Source: Candidatus Gastranaerophilales bacterium
GTDB taxonomy: Bacteria; Cyanobacteriota; Vampirovibrionia; Gastranaerophilales; Gastranaerophilaceae
DNA length: 62,057 nt
Direction: 5' to 3'
Assembly (NCBI GenBank): GCA_944322935.1
Contig: CALUQO010000001.1
Coordinates: forward strand, 107,934 to 169,990
The notes under the pieces were generated by a model that saw only the letters and a list, made by a program, of their open reading frames with translations, was not told the origin of the DNA and did not search any database. Of this stretch, positions 16,869-26,244 are shown piece by piece. Within the stretch, counting starts at the first letter, position 1, and the number at the start of each line of letters is the position of its first letter. The translations under genes were made by a program, and so were the position numbers.

Positions 16869-16914
16869 GGAAGGGAAGGTTAGGAAGTTAGGTAGGTTAG
16901 TTAGTGTTAGTGTG
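16869..16914 (+). repeat. Degenerate TTAGG/TTAGTG G-rich repeat tract
   Basis: Between 16869 and 16914 the plus strand is a run of GGAAGGGAAGG, TTAGG, AGTTAGG, TAGG, TTAG and TTAGTG units. It has at least six GG pairs within 30 bases, enough for a two-tier G-quadruplex on the plus strand, and gives C-rich CTAAC repeats on the other. It lies in the 373 bp between the HD gene and the 17127 membrane-protein gene, which otherwise hold only the hairpin at 16835-16855 and A/T-rich sequence. Confidence 0.6.
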
Positions 16915-17126
16915 AAAGTCTCATCTTATTTAAAATGTTTTATAATTTTTGTTTTTTGTTTCTCGTTTTGTTTATTTAATGCTTACATATATATAAAGTA
17001 TATACGAACTTTAAAATTTCAGTTTTTAGTATATACTGTTACAATTCTTTATATTTATATTAAATGCTGGCAAAAAAATATATTTTGGGGGTTAATAATA
17101 TTTGCACAGCGAGTTTACTGACAAAC

Positions 17127-17996
17127 ATGAATATTAAACAGGTATCAAAAGCATTAACAAGCCCGAGATTTTTGGCTCCGACCGTGTTTCTTGCCGTGAG
17201 CACGGGCAAAACGCTGCAGGATTACGAAAAGGCTAAACCTTATAAAAAAAATACAGTGCTTGTTAAGGATAGTGCTATGTTAACTGGTTCAATGCTTGGT
17301 TTTATCATAACAAATCCGATAGCCAGAGCATTTTGCAACAAAAATCATTTTAACAAAGTTGTGCTTAAACAAACTGAATATATTGCAAGGCAGACGGTAG
17401 GTGCGCTTACTGTTACGCTGGGCGGGATATTAGGTGCAATCTGGGCAAACTCATTCGCTCACAAATTTATTCTTAACAGACCGTATTTTAAAAAGCAGGA
17501 AGAGCTGGACAGACAAGCCGAAAAAAATAAAATTCTTGTTGAAAGCAGCGTATTTAAAAATTTTAATTACGTAAATGATCAATTTAAGCAAACTGCTTTT
17601 ACTGTGTTATCGCTGCCTAATATGAGTTTGTTTACCGCAGCTCCTATGTTAGCTTTAACAGGCATGTCCGTTGCCAAAACAGAGGGTTACAATAACAAAA
17701 TTAAAAGAACCGCAAAAGAGCTTATTGCAAATTCTCTGGTGCCAACAGTGTTGATATCAGGAGTTTCGTTGGCTGTTGAGCATAAAAAATGGTATATTAA
17801 ATATCCTGCTCTTTTTGGGGCTTTAACTGTAGGTTCTTATGCAGGCAAGAAAGTTTCAGAAAAATATCATGACAAATGGGATGATGCTATTGATTCCATA
17901 GATTTTCAGAATATAAACATCAAACAGGCATTTAATTTTAAAGGAATAAAAGATTTTACCGAGGAAAAGATAAAACCTGATAACTCAAAAGTTTAA
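17127..17996 (+). CDS. Hypothetical multi-pass membrane protein, paralogue of the one at 33598-34350
   Basis: Unrecognised 289-residue protein with four or more hydrophobic segments (SPRFLAPTVFLAVSTG, SAMLTGSMLGFIITNPIA, QTVGALTVTLGGILGAIWAN, ANSLVPTVLISGVSLAVEHKK, YPALFGALTVGSYAGKKVSEK). The last two segments and the Lys-rich link between them match the 33598-34350 protein in layout (N-x-VxP ... G ... EKKK ... G ... GxxxAxKVxE). The frame is open from 17064 but the first 21 codons look unnatural; ATG 17127 is preferred although its ribosome site is weak. Its stop overlaps the convergent ffh stop by 4 bp. Function unknown. Confidence 0.7.
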   Translation: MNIKQVSKALTSPRFLAPTVFLAVSTGKTLQDYEKAKPYKKNTVLVKDSAMLTGSMLGFIITNPIARAFCNKNHFNKVVLKQTEYIARQTVGALTVTLGGILGAIWANSFAHKFILNRPYFKKQEELDRQAEKNKILVESSVFKNFNYVNDQFKQTAFTVLSLPNMSLFTAAPMLALTGMSVAKTEGYNNKIKRTAKELIANSLVPTVLISGVSLAVEHKKWYIKYPALFGALTVGSYAGKKVSEKYHDKWDDAIDSIDFQNINIKQAFNFKGIKDFTEEKIKPDNSKV

Positions 17997-19369
17997 AAAG
18001 GAAGTTTGCTGTGCTTGCCAAAACCTTTCGGCAGTTTGGGCATTTTAATTTTGCCTGATTTTACACCGTCAGAGATTTTAGTAAATCCCTGCATCATTTT
18101 TTTCATTTGTTCAAACTGGGTGATAAACAGGTTTATCTCATGCAAATCCATCCCGCAGCCTTTTGCAATACGTTTTTTGCGACTAGAATTAATTAACGAA
18201 GGGTTATCTCTTTCTTCGGGAGTCATACTCTGAATAAAGGCTTCTATCCTTTTCATATGTTTTTCGCCTTCGTTTGCAATAAGCTGTCTGTCGTCTTTTT
18301 TAAGTCCGGGAATCGGCAACATACCGAGTAACTGGTCTAATGAGCCGAAGTTTTTCATTGTTTTTTGCATATTCAAAAAGTCGTTGTAGGAAAATTCCGC
18401 TTTGCGCATTTTTTTCTCAAGCTCTGCCGCTTTTTTGGCGTCAAAATTTTCCTGAGCTTTTTCAACAAGAGAAACGATGTCCCCCATCCCGAGTATTCTT
18501 GTTGCCATTCTGTCGGGGTGGAAGTCTTGCAGTGCATCGATTTTTTCGCCAACACCTGTTAATTTAATCGGCTTTTTGGTGCAGTAAACAACGCTCAGCG
18601 CAGCACCGCCTCTTGAGTCGCCATCGAGTTTTGTAAGCACAAGCCCTGTAATTTCCAGCTGTTCGTTAAAGTTTTCGGCAACGTTAACAGCCTCTTGACC
18701 GGTCATTGCATCTATTACAAGCAGTTTTTCCTGCGGGTGGAAGACTCTGTCTAACAGCAAAAGCTCTGCCATCATCTGTGTATCTATTTGCAAACGTCCG
18801 GCAGTATCTAAGATAACAACGTTGTAACCGTTATTTTTTGCGTGTTCAAGGGCTTCCGTTGCAATTCTTTGCACATCCGTGCAGCCGTCTATTGTAAAAA
18901 CTTCGGTTCCTATCTGTTCGCCCAAAGTTTTTAACTGGGTAATTGCAGCAGGTCTGTATACGTCACAGGCCACAAGCAAGGGATTTTTACCTTCTTTTTT
19001 CAGTTTAACGGCAAGTTTTGCACTCGAAGTTGTTTTACCTGACCCCTGAAGTCCGAGCATCATAATTATTGAAGGATGCCCGCTCAGATTAAGAGGTTCA
19101 TTCTTTTCACCGAGTAATTTTACCAGCTCATCATTAACGATTTTTATAAGCTGCTGGGCGGGGTTAACGCCTTGTACAACATTTTCGCCTTCTGCTCGTT
19201 CTCTTATTGAGGCAACAAAAGCTTTTACAACCCTAAGGTTAACATCTGCTTCCAGAAGTGCACGGCGGATTTCTCGCAGGGCGTCTTGCATATTGTCTTC
19301 GGTTAATTTATCGTTACCCGATGTTTTTCTTATTATTTCCTGTAATTTATCAGATAAACTGTCAAACAT
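17993..19369 (-). CDS. ffh: Signal recognition particle protein Ffh
   Basis: GTPase that binds 4.5S/SRP RNA and delivers nascent membrane proteins to FtsY and the translocon. The 458 residues show the N domain (DKLTEDNMQDALREIRRALL), the G1 loop GLQGSGKTTSSAKLA, the I-box/G3 region LDTAGRLQIDTQMM, G4 TKLDGDSRGGAAL, and the Met-rich M domain with GCGMDLHEINLFITQFEQMK and MMQGF. All expected parts are present and length is normal. The gene stands alone, convergent with the 17127 membrane-protein gene (4-bp overlap of stops). No SRP RNA gene was recognised in the window. Confidence 0.97.
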   Translation of the reverse strand: MFDSLSDKLQEIIRKTSGNDKLTEDNMQDALREIRRALLEADVNLRVVKAFVASIRERAEGENVVQGVNPAQQLIKIVNDELVKLLGEKNEPLNLSGHPSIIMMLGLQGSGKTTSSAKLAVKLKKEGKNPLLVACDVYRPAAITQLKTLGEQIGTEVFTIDGCTDVQRIATEALEHAKNNGYNVVILDTAGRLQIDTQMMAELLLLDRVFHPQEKLLVIDAMTGQEAVNVAENFNEQLEITGLVLTKLDGDSRGGAALSVVYCTKKPIKLTGVGEKIDALQDFHPDRMATRILGMGDIVSLVEKAQENFDAKKAAELEKKMRKAEFSYNDFLNMQKTMKNFGSLDQLLGMLPIPGLKKDDRQLIANEGEKHMKRIEAFIQSMTPEERDNPSLINSSRKKRIAKGCGMDLHEINLFITQFEQMKKMMQGFTKISDGVKSGKIKMPKLPKGFGKHSKLPF

Positions 19370-19488
19370 TCTTTATTCTCCCTGCAAGTCTGAAAATGAC
19401 TTTATAATTACTATATTGATTGTTCAGATTATAGCATAAAAGAATTCTGGCAAAAATATTCGTATCTTGAGGATATTTATATTTTTGC

Positions 19489-19519
19489 TTGACTTAGAGT
19501 AACTCTAAGGTTGTATCCT
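19489..19519 (+). promoter_or_regulatory. MerR-family-type promoter with 19-bp spacer and palindrome
   Basis: TTGACT (19489-19494) and TATCCT (19514-19519) are separated by 19 bp rather than 17. The spacer carries the perfect dyad CTTAGAGTAACTCTAAG (19493-19509). Over-long spacer plus central dyad is the known hallmark of promoters activated by MerR-family regulators through DNA distortion. It drives the flavodoxin-fold lipoprotein gene 40 bp downstream. Confidence 0.75.
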
Positions 19520-19558
19520 AAAATAGTAGTAAGAACTTACAGAGTATTAAAATAGAAT

Positions 19559-20206
19559 ATGGACAGACGAAATTTTATAAAAAATACAATTATTGCCGCT
19601 GCCGGTGCTGTTTTTGTCGGTGCCTCGGCGGGGTGCGCAAACAACAAAATTGCAAATACAAAAGGAGATAAAAATATGAAGATACTTGTGATTACCGGAA
19701 GTCCGAGAAAAAACGGAAATTCCAATACGCTCGCTGACAATTTTATAAAAGGTGCGCAGGAAGCAGGACATAACGTAGTGCGTTTTGATTCCGCCTTCAA
19801 AGATGTTCACCCCTGCGTTGCCTGCAACAAATGCGGTATGAACGGACAATGCGTATTTAAAGACGACTTTGAATTTGTAAAGGCAAATATCGTTGATGCG
19901 GATGCTGTAGTATTTGCCACTCCTATGTATTATTTTGGGATTTCTGCACAGATAAAAGCTGTAATAGACAGATTTTATGCTATTAACGGACAAATTCATG
20001 TTCCTAAAAAGGCCGTGTTGCTTATGACATATGCTGACACTTCTGCCAAAGAAGCACAGCCTATCATAAACCATTATGAAGCGTTGTTAAATTACCTCGG
20101 CTGGTCTGATGCTGGAAAAGTTATTGCCTCCGGTGTCTGGATGGCAGGGGACGTAAACAATACCCAATATCCCAAACAGGCTTATGAGTTAGGCAAAAAT
20201 ATATAA
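19559..20206 (+). CDS. Tat-exported flavodoxin-like NAD(P)H/FMN oxidoreductase, probable lipoprotein
   Basis: A 215-residue protein of two parts. Residues 1-31 are a twin-arginine signal (MDRRNFIKNTIIAAAGAVF) ending in a lipobox-like SAGC. The rest is a flavodoxin-like FMN reductase domain: MKILVITGSPRKNGNSNTLA (FMN phosphate loop), CVACNKCGMNGQC with an iron-sulfur-flavoprotein-like Cys pattern, and ATPMYYFGISAQIKAVIDRF. The internal ATG at 19678 has GGAGAT upstream and would give a cytosolic form of standard length, so two products are possible. The gene has a MerR-type promoter and is followed 9 bp later by an anchored cyclophilin-like gene. Role in quinone, aldehyde or electrophile detoxification is inferred. 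Confidence 0.85.
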   Translation: MDRRNFIKNTIIAAAGAVFVGASAGCANNKIANTKGDKNMKILVITGSPRKNGNSNTLADNFIKGAQEAGHNVVRFDSAFKDVHPCVACNKCGMNGQCVFKDDFEFVKANIVDADAVVFATPMYYFGISAQIKAVIDRFYAINGQIHVPKKAVLLMTYADTSAKEAQPIINHYEALLNYLGWSDAGKVIASGVWMAGDVNNTQYPKQAYELGKNI

Positions 20207-20215
20207 GGTATCTTT

Positions 20216-20698
20216 ATGGCGAAAAAAGTTATAAATATTCTACTTTTAGCAGTTTTAATAATTATTGCAGGATTTGTCTTACATAATGGAATCTCTTCAA
20301 ATTCAGAACCTTTGTATGCGCAGGAAGGGAACACAAAAATGAAAGTAAAAATGAGTTTTAACAATAACGAAGTAATTATTAATATGTATGACAATCCTGC
20401 ATCTGAGCAGGTTATTGCCCTTTTACCCGCAGAATTTCAATTCAGTGATTTTGCGGGTGAAGAAAAGATTACTAATTTTCCTAAACCTCTAAGCCTTGAT
20501 AATGCATCGAGAGGAATGGTGGCAACTGCTGGAAAAATGTTTATTTATGCACCGTGGGGCAATATGGGCATTTTCTACAAAGATCACGGGCATACAATGG
20601 ATAAAAGCCTTATTCCTCTCGGCGAAGTTGAAAGCGGACTTGAGTATTTAAGGTCGCAAAAAAGTGATTTCAAGGCAAGGCTAGAAATTGTAAAATAA
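20216..20698 (+). CDS. Membrane-anchored cyclophilin-like fold protein
   Basis: A 160-residue protein: one N-terminal hydrophobic anchor or signal (VINILLLAVLIIIAGFVLHNG) followed by a domain of about 115 residues that fits the 'cyclophilin-like' family (PF18050 type), with MKVKMSFNNNEVIINMYDN, SEQVIALLPAEFQFSDF, MFIYAPWGNMGIFYKDHG and IPLGEVESGLEYL. The family keeps the fold of cyclophilins but not the proline isomerase residues, and its function is unknown. It begins 9 bp after the flavodoxin-like lipoprotein gene, so the two should be co-expressed and both act outside the cytoplasmic membrane. Confidence 0.82.
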   Translation: MAKKVINILLLAVLIIIAGFVLHNGISSNSEPLYAQEGNTKMKVKMSFNNNEVIINMYDNPASEQVIALLPAEFQFSDFAGEEKITNFPKPLSLDNASRGMVATAGKMFIYAPWGNMGIFYKDHGHTMDKSLIPLGEVESGLEYLRSQKSDFKARLEIVK

Positions 20699-20708
20699 GA
20701 GTTTCTAT

Positions 20709-21674
20709 TTATTTTTCTCTGACAACCCGAAAACCGACGTTGCTGTAACCGTTATTCAGCAGACGGCTTTGTGTTCGTTCTTCCGTACGGCAATCCGTTC
20801 TTGCAGAGTCCCAGGAACCGCCTTTTACTGCTTTTGTCTGTGCGGTTCTTGAGGTTGAAGTCCATTCCCATACGTTGCCCCACATATCAATTGCTCCTGA
20901 GGCGGAAAGGGTTCCCGAATAAGTTGTTACTGGCGTGATTCCTCTGTTTTCGCCGCTGTTAAAATCTGCATCTTTGGGCATATGTCCAGCAGCCTGTTCC
21001 CATTCTCTTTCCGTAGGAAGCCTGTACGTTGCGCTTGCGTCTTTTTGAGAAAGCCAGTTGCAAAAAGCAACTGCATCGTAATATGAAACATTGACAACGG
21101 GATAATTAGCTTTACCTTGCGGCATCATACCGTTTGTCCAGCCGCTTGGCGCTTTATAACCTGTATCACGCAAAAAGTTTTGATATTGGGCATTTGTTAC
21201 TGGAGTGTATGATACGGAAACATTTTGTGCTGCTCCGAGTACAGGCAAAAAACCATCCCGTGTCGTGCGAACACCGGGTTTCAGACGGGAATCAGTAAAA
21301 CGTCTCAGGGTTTGATTTATTCTGTTTTCTCTGTCACGAATCATTTCGTCAACTATTACCTGCATCTCGTCAATTTTAGATTGGTCTCTTGCGGTTCTTC
21401 GCAGTTCTTCGAGTTTGGCTTTTTTCTTTGCAACAACTTTGTCATAGTTTATTGCAATTTGATTTTTTAAAGCCTGTTTATTTGCTGCCGTAGGGTTCTT
21501 TTGATATGCTGCAATGAGTTTTCTTGTTGCTTCATCAAGCTGTGGGCGTTCTTTTTCAACGGTTGTACTGTATTTAAAAGATTTTGCCTCAGGGTTTACT
21601 CTCATATTTGCAGCCTGTGCAAAATTTATGGAGCATAGAGCTATCAGAGCCGTAATACATATTTTTTTTATCAT
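20709..21674 (-). CDS. Exported formylglycine-generating-enzyme-like (SUMF1/FGE) protein
   Basis: A 321-residue exported protein. A Sec signal (IKKICITALIALCSINFAQA) is followed by about 110 residues of Lys/Arg-rich helix (KLEELRRTARDQSKIDEMQ) and a C-terminal SUMF1 domain with VTNAQYQNFLRDTGYK, YPVVNVSYYDAVAFCNWLSQ, YRLPTEREWEQAA, DMWGNVWEWT, KAVKGGSWD and GFRVVRE. Many such bacterial proteins are not sulfatase activators but scaffolds or ergothioneine-synthase relatives; I do not see the paired active-site cysteines near the end typical of true FGE. ATG 21674 follows GAAAGGATT; a TTG at 21680 is less likely. Single gene, convergent with the cyclophilin-like gene. Confidence 0.85.
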   Translation of the reverse strand: MIKKICITALIALCSINFAQAANMRVNPEAKSFKYSTTVEKERPQLDEATRKLIAAYQKNPTAANKQALKNQIAINYDKVVAKKKAKLEELRRTARDQSKIDEMQVIVDEMIRDRENRINQTLRRFTDSRLKPGVRTTRDGFLPVLGAAQNVSVSYTPVTNAQYQNFLRDTGYKAPSGWTNGMMPQGKANYPVVNVSYYDAVAFCNWLSQKDASATYRLPTEREWEQAAGHMPKDADFNSGENRGITPVTTYSGTLSASGAIDMWGNVWEWTSTSRTAQTKAVKGGSWDSARTDCRTEERTQSRLLNNGYSNVGFRVVREK

Positions 21675-22002
21675 ACGCAAATCCTTTCCGATTTATTTGG
21701 GTTCTCAGTTTTTAAGCCCTTCTCCTGTTACGTCAACCGCTCTTTTTGTCCCGATTTTTATTTTAATATTTTATTACATAACAACAATTTGAGTCTGTAT
21801 TTATTTGAACGATTTATGATATAAAATGTTCGTTTTTCAAACTTTATATCCCAATCCGTCCGCAAAAAACTTGAGCCCCGTAGACAAAACGCTGATTACC
21901 ACAAAAGATAATAAACAAACATATTTTTTTATATCTGTTTACCCCTTTACGTGCATATATTATCATAGATGTAAGGATAAAAATAACGCCAAAAGGTTAA
22001 AT

Positions 22003-22452
22003 ATGCTGATTAAAGAAATAACCTCGAATAAGTCCGATTTTACGGAGCTCTTGTTAATCGGAGATGAAGACGAAAATATGATTAACAGATACATAGACCA
22101 ATCAACCATTTATGCACTGTACGACAATAATGAGTTAATCTCTGTTTGTGCGGTTGTAAAAGCGGATTTTGATACAATTGAAATAAAAAACCTTGCAACG
22201 TACCCCAAATATCAAAACAAAGGCTATGCCACGGCATTAATAGACTTTGTCCGTAATAAATATAAAAAAGAGTTCAAATATCTGATACTCGGTACGGGCG
22301 AAAATCCTAAAACACTCGATTTTTATAAAAAACGTGGATTTGACGAATATACAAGGGTAAAGAATTTTTTTACGGAAAACTATCCTCATCCGATATATGA
22401 AAACGGTGTGCTGCTAAGGGATATGATTTACCTTAAAAAGAATTTGCAATGA
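22003..22452 (+). CDS. GNAT-family N-acetyltransferase
   Basis: A 149-residue GNAT enzyme using acetyl-CoA. It begins MLIKEITSNKSDFTELLLIG. The acetyl-CoA loop is IKNLATYPKYQNKGYATALIDF (Q-N-K-G-Y-A for the Q/RxxGxG/A motif), followed by YLILGTGENPKTLDFYKKRGF, the usual motif B. The frame is open back to 21826, but those 59 codons read as non-coding; AAAAGG precedes ATG 22003. Substrate unknown. A clean terminator follows 13 bp after the stop. Confidence 0.88.
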   Translation: MLIKEITSNKSDFTELLLIGDEDENMINRYIDQSTIYALYDNNELISVCAVVKADFDTIEIKNLATYPKYQNKGYATALIDFVRNKYKKEFKYLILGTGENPKTLDFYKKRGFDEYTRVKNFFTENYPHPIYENGVLLRDMIYLKKNLQ

Positions 22453-22465
22453 CTAAAATAATAAA

Positions 22466-22498
22466 AAAGAGGTGCGCTAACACCTCTTTGGTTTTTTT
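22466..22498 (+). terminator. Rho-independent terminator after the GNAT gene
   Basis: AAAGAGGTG (22466-22474), loop CGCTAA, CACCTCTTT (22481-22489), then GGTTTTTTT. Nine-bp perfect stem with a T-tract. It can also serve the convergent aldo/keto reductase transcript, since A-rich sequence lies on its other side. Confidence 0.9.
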
Positions 22499-22513
22499 AT
22501 CAGGTTTATTTTA

Positions 22514-23533
<1,020 letters not shown>

Positions 23534-23548
23534 TTATTATTGTTTTTT

Positions 23549-23579
23549 ATTATAAAAAATGAGAGCAGCTCTAAGTCAA
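23549..23579 (-). promoter_or_regulatory. MerR-family-type promoter of the aldo/keto reductase gene
   Basis: Read on the minus strand: TTGACT (23579-23574), 19-bp spacer, TATAAT (23554-23549). The spacer holds AGAGCAGCTCT (23562-23572), an 11-bp palindrome. The -35 box continues TTGACTTAGAG, identical to the promoter at 19489. No merR-like gene is in the window, so the regulator would be encoded elsewhere. Confidence 0.75.
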
Positions 23580-23632
23580 TATTATTGGTAAATTATATAT
23601 TATAATTAATTATATAAATCAAGGAGATTTTT

Positions 23633-24037
23633 ATGCCCGATAATATTTTATCTGTAAAAATTGACAAACTTTTAGCATTATATGCTCTTTCTGTTAACAA
23701 TTGTGATTTAGATATTGCAAGAACGATTTGGAACCGGGAAAATGCCGTTTCTTTTATACACCCTAACGGTTATGAACATTCGTTTGACGATATAGTTAAT
23801 CATTTTTATATTAATACAATGAGAGAGCGTTTTTTAGAAAGAAAACTTGTTATTAAAAACAAAAAATATTCTATATACAACGATATAGCATTTATTGAAT
23901 TTGAATGGGACTTCTATGCTGTTTCACGAACTGATAACACACCGAGCCATACAAAAGGCAGAGAGTCTCAATTTTTAGTATTACAGGATGAGAATTGGAA
24001 GATAACTCACATTCATTATTCTGCAATACCGGAATAA
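23633..24037 (+). CDS. SnoaL/NTF2-like protein
   Basis: A 134-residue single-domain protein with the cone-shaped NTF2-like pattern: N-terminal helices (DKLLALYALSVNNCDLDIARTIWN), SFIHPNGYEHSFDDIVNHF, and the late beta strands IYNDIAFIEFEWDFYAVS, SQFLVLQDENWKITHIHYSA. The family includes isomerases, binding proteins and subunits; the active residues are not conserved enough to say more. AAGGAG precedes the start at good spacing. It is divergent from the aldo/keto reductase across 114 bp and 78 bp before the large membrane protein. Confidence 0.78.
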   Translation: MPDNILSVKIDKLLALYALSVNNCDLDIARTIWNRENAVSFIHPNGYEHSFDDIVNHFYINTMRERFLERKLVIKNKKYSIYNDIAFIEFEWDFYAVSRTDNTPSHTKGRESQFLVLQDENWKITHIHYSAIPE

Positions 24038-24115
24038 CACAGTAATTTAAACTTGAATTACAACATTACATATATTATTAAAAGAACTTTTTCTTTTTTA
24101 CACGGAGAAATCAAA

Positions 24116-26197
24116 ATGATTAGCAAACACTCGGAGGAAGAATATAATATTATAGATAAAATAAAAGAGAGTATTGTTTTTACATTGAGTGTTTATCTTG
24201 TTGCAATTCTTGTTGTTTGGGTAAGATATTTCATCGGGGCATATTTCCCGGATTTTATAAGTGAGTATTTCCTTCAAAATTTTAATCTCCTTGTGGAATA
24301 CCTTAATCCCGAACATTTTGAAAGAGCAGCGTTTTATACCTGTGTTTTTTCTTTCCCTCTAATTTATTTTTTTCTTTTAAAATTTATGAAAAGGTTGGAT
24401 TTTGATTCTTTTGGTTTCTTGGGTAATTGTTTAAAATCCAAATTGTCTTTTGTAATACTTGTTGAGGTTTTCTTTGCAAGCGCCTTGACTGTTATAAGCT
24501 GCATTTATATGGATAAAGATGCACTAAATTATCTTTATCTGGGGGTAAAAAGTATACCTTTCTATGTGTTTTCTTATTTTCTTTTAACAGCGGCTGTTTT
24601 GTTTTACCAAAAATTCGGAAAAAAAGCGGATATTGTATTAAATTATATAGGTATTATAATTCTTTTAATAATTTTGTATGCTCTCTCAAAACTTTACTAC
24701 ACTCCGGCCTATGATTTTTCTGATGCGGCTGTTATGCATTTTAGTTCTTATTTTGCTCCTGTTTATAAGGTTTACTCAGGGCAGACAATAGGTATTGATT
24801 TTACCAATTTGTACGGTTTTTACCCGTATTTTTATGAATTGATTTTTAAACTTTTTCATAAGTCTTCGATTCAGTTTTTTAGTGTTATTAATACGGTATT
24901 GGTATGCCTGAGTGTGATATTTGTTGCTATGACTTTATACTTGAATATAAAAAATAAACTTATAGCACTTGTATTTTTTCTTGCTTATGTGTATTTGTAT
25001 AACCTGATTAATGTATTTTCAACACAGTCGGTTTTTTATTTGCAATTTATGCCGCACAGAATATTTTTTATAACATTGATTTTTGCTCTGGCTTCAATAT
25101 ATTTAAAAACAGACAACGGAAGCAAAAAAAATCTTTTGGCTGTATGCGGTTATATTATTTCTTGCGCCGCAATATTATGGAACACGGAAAGCGGTCTTGT
25201 TGTGCTTGTGGCTTGGAGTTGTTTTCTTTTTTATATAAAATTGTTTTTGTTGAATAATGAGCCTGTTAAGGATAAGATAAAAATCCTTTTACCGTATATG
25301 GCAGCACCATTTTTGACGGTTTTGGCTGCTTTTATTTGTGTTGAAATTTTGACATATATGAGAACCGGACAGTGGCTGGATTTTTACAGATGTTTTTATT
25401 TTCAAGCATTATTTTATAAATCAGGGTATTATATGCTTCGTATGCCTTTGATTTCTCACCCTTGGTTTATAATACTTATTATTTACGCAATAGCTGAAGC
25501 AAAGGTAATAAATTGTATTTTGTCATTTCAAAATTGTGATAAAGATCAAATAAATCGAGCAGCAATATATATTATGCTTGCTATTGCCGGCATGGGATTG
25601 TTTGTGTATTATCAGGGACGAAGCTATATACTGAACCTTTTTATTGTCTCTTTCCCGGCCCTGCTGATACTCGCCGGCTTCGCTGATGAATGGTTGTATA
25701 ATATGCCGAAGGATTACAAATTTTTGGCAAAATTCTATTGGCTAAAACCGGTCTTATTGATGCTGCCCGTGTCTTATTTCTCGTTGTCTTGTCTTTACTG
25801 TGTTTTTGTTAAAAATCCAAATTTCAGCTTTGATATTGTTAAAAAAAATACTGCTGAAGCCGGTATTTGTATGCAGAATTATCGTTTTATAACGGAAAAT
25901 ACGGATTCGGCAAAAATGGTGGATATAATAACTCTTGATTCAAGCATGCTATATTCAATGTTAAATAAGAAAGATACATTAAGATTTAATTCCGTAGTTG
26001 ACTGGAGTGACAAAGAACAATATAATAAAATCTTTGAATACTTAGAAAAATCTAAAGCCGTACTAGTTATGGACAGATACACATTAAATAATCTTAAAAT
26101 GTACGAAAAGGACAAACTGGAAAAATTATTTAGGGTGCAAAACTATACGTTAAGAGCTTTTAACGAAAATTTATATATTTTTGAAAATAAAAAATGA
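24116..26197 (+). CDS. Large integral membrane protein, GT-C glycosyltransferase-like
   Basis: A 693-residue protein with about twelve hydrophobic segments and a soluble C-terminal part of about 120 residues (MVDIITLDSSMLYSMLNKK ... LYIFENKK). After the third or fourth segment comes a large loop with FSDAAVMHFSSYFAPVYKVYSGQ and FTNLYGFYPYFYELIFKLF, the style of polyprenyl-phosphate-sugar transferases (GT-C), where acidic residues of the first big loop bind the lipid sugar. No diagnostic DxD was fixed. GGAG before ATG 24116 supports that start over the upstream in-frame codon at 24053. It probably acts in cell-surface glycan building; substrate unknown. Confidence 0.72.
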   Translation: MISKHSEEEYNIIDKIKESIVFTLSVYLVAILVVWVRYFIGAYFPDFISEYFLQNFNLLVEYLNPEHFERAAFYTCVFSFPLIYFFLLKFMKRLDFDSFGFLGNCLKSKLSFVILVEVFFASALTVISCIYMDKDALNYLYLGVKSIPFYVFSYFLLTAAVLFYQKFGKKADIVLNYIGIIILLIILYALSKLYYTPAYDFSDAAVMHFSSYFAPVYKVYSGQTIGIDFTNLYGFYPYFYELIFKLFHKSSIQFFSVINTVLVCLSVIFVAMTLYLNIKNKLIALVFFLAYVYLYNLINVFSTQSVFYLQFMPHRIFFITLIFALASIYLKTDNGSKKNLLAVCGYIISCAAILWNTESGLVVLVAWSCFLFYIKLFLLNNEPVKDKIKILLPYMAAPFLTVLAAFICVEILTYMRTGQWLDFYRCFYFQALFYKSGYYMLRMPLISHPWFIILIIYAIAEAKVINCILSFQNCDKDQINRAAIYIMLAIAGMGLFVYYQGRSYILNLFIVSFPALLILAGFADEWLYNMPKDYKFLAKFYWLKPVLLMLPVSYFSLSCLYCVFVKNPNFSFDIVKKNTAEAGICMQNYRFITENTDSAKMVDIITLDSSMLYSMLNKKDTLRFNSVVDWSDKEQYNKIFEYLEKSKAVLVMDRYTLNNLKMYEKDKLEKLFRVQNYTLRAFNENLYIFENKK

Positions 26198-26232
26198 ACA
26201 AAAATTTTTTTACATCGTTATATATGATGTAA
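26196..26232 (+). promoter_or_regulatory. Candidate ECF-sigma promoter and dyad before the anti-sigma gene
   Basis: GAACA (from 26196, overlapping the previous stop codon) and CGTTA (26216-26220) are 16 bp apart counted from GAAC, the general pattern of ECF promoters (AAC at -35, CGT at -10). Overlapping it is the inverted repeat TTACATC (26210-26216) / GATGTAA (26226-26232). This would make the sigma operon autoregulated. Pattern match by eye only. Confidence 0.45.
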
Positions 26233-26244
26233 GGACAAAAAACA

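Noticed and set aside
19547-20074. 175-codon minus-strand ORF
   Set aside because: Opposite the flavodoxin-like gene, which has conserved FMN motifs and a MerR-type promoter; the ORF has neither.
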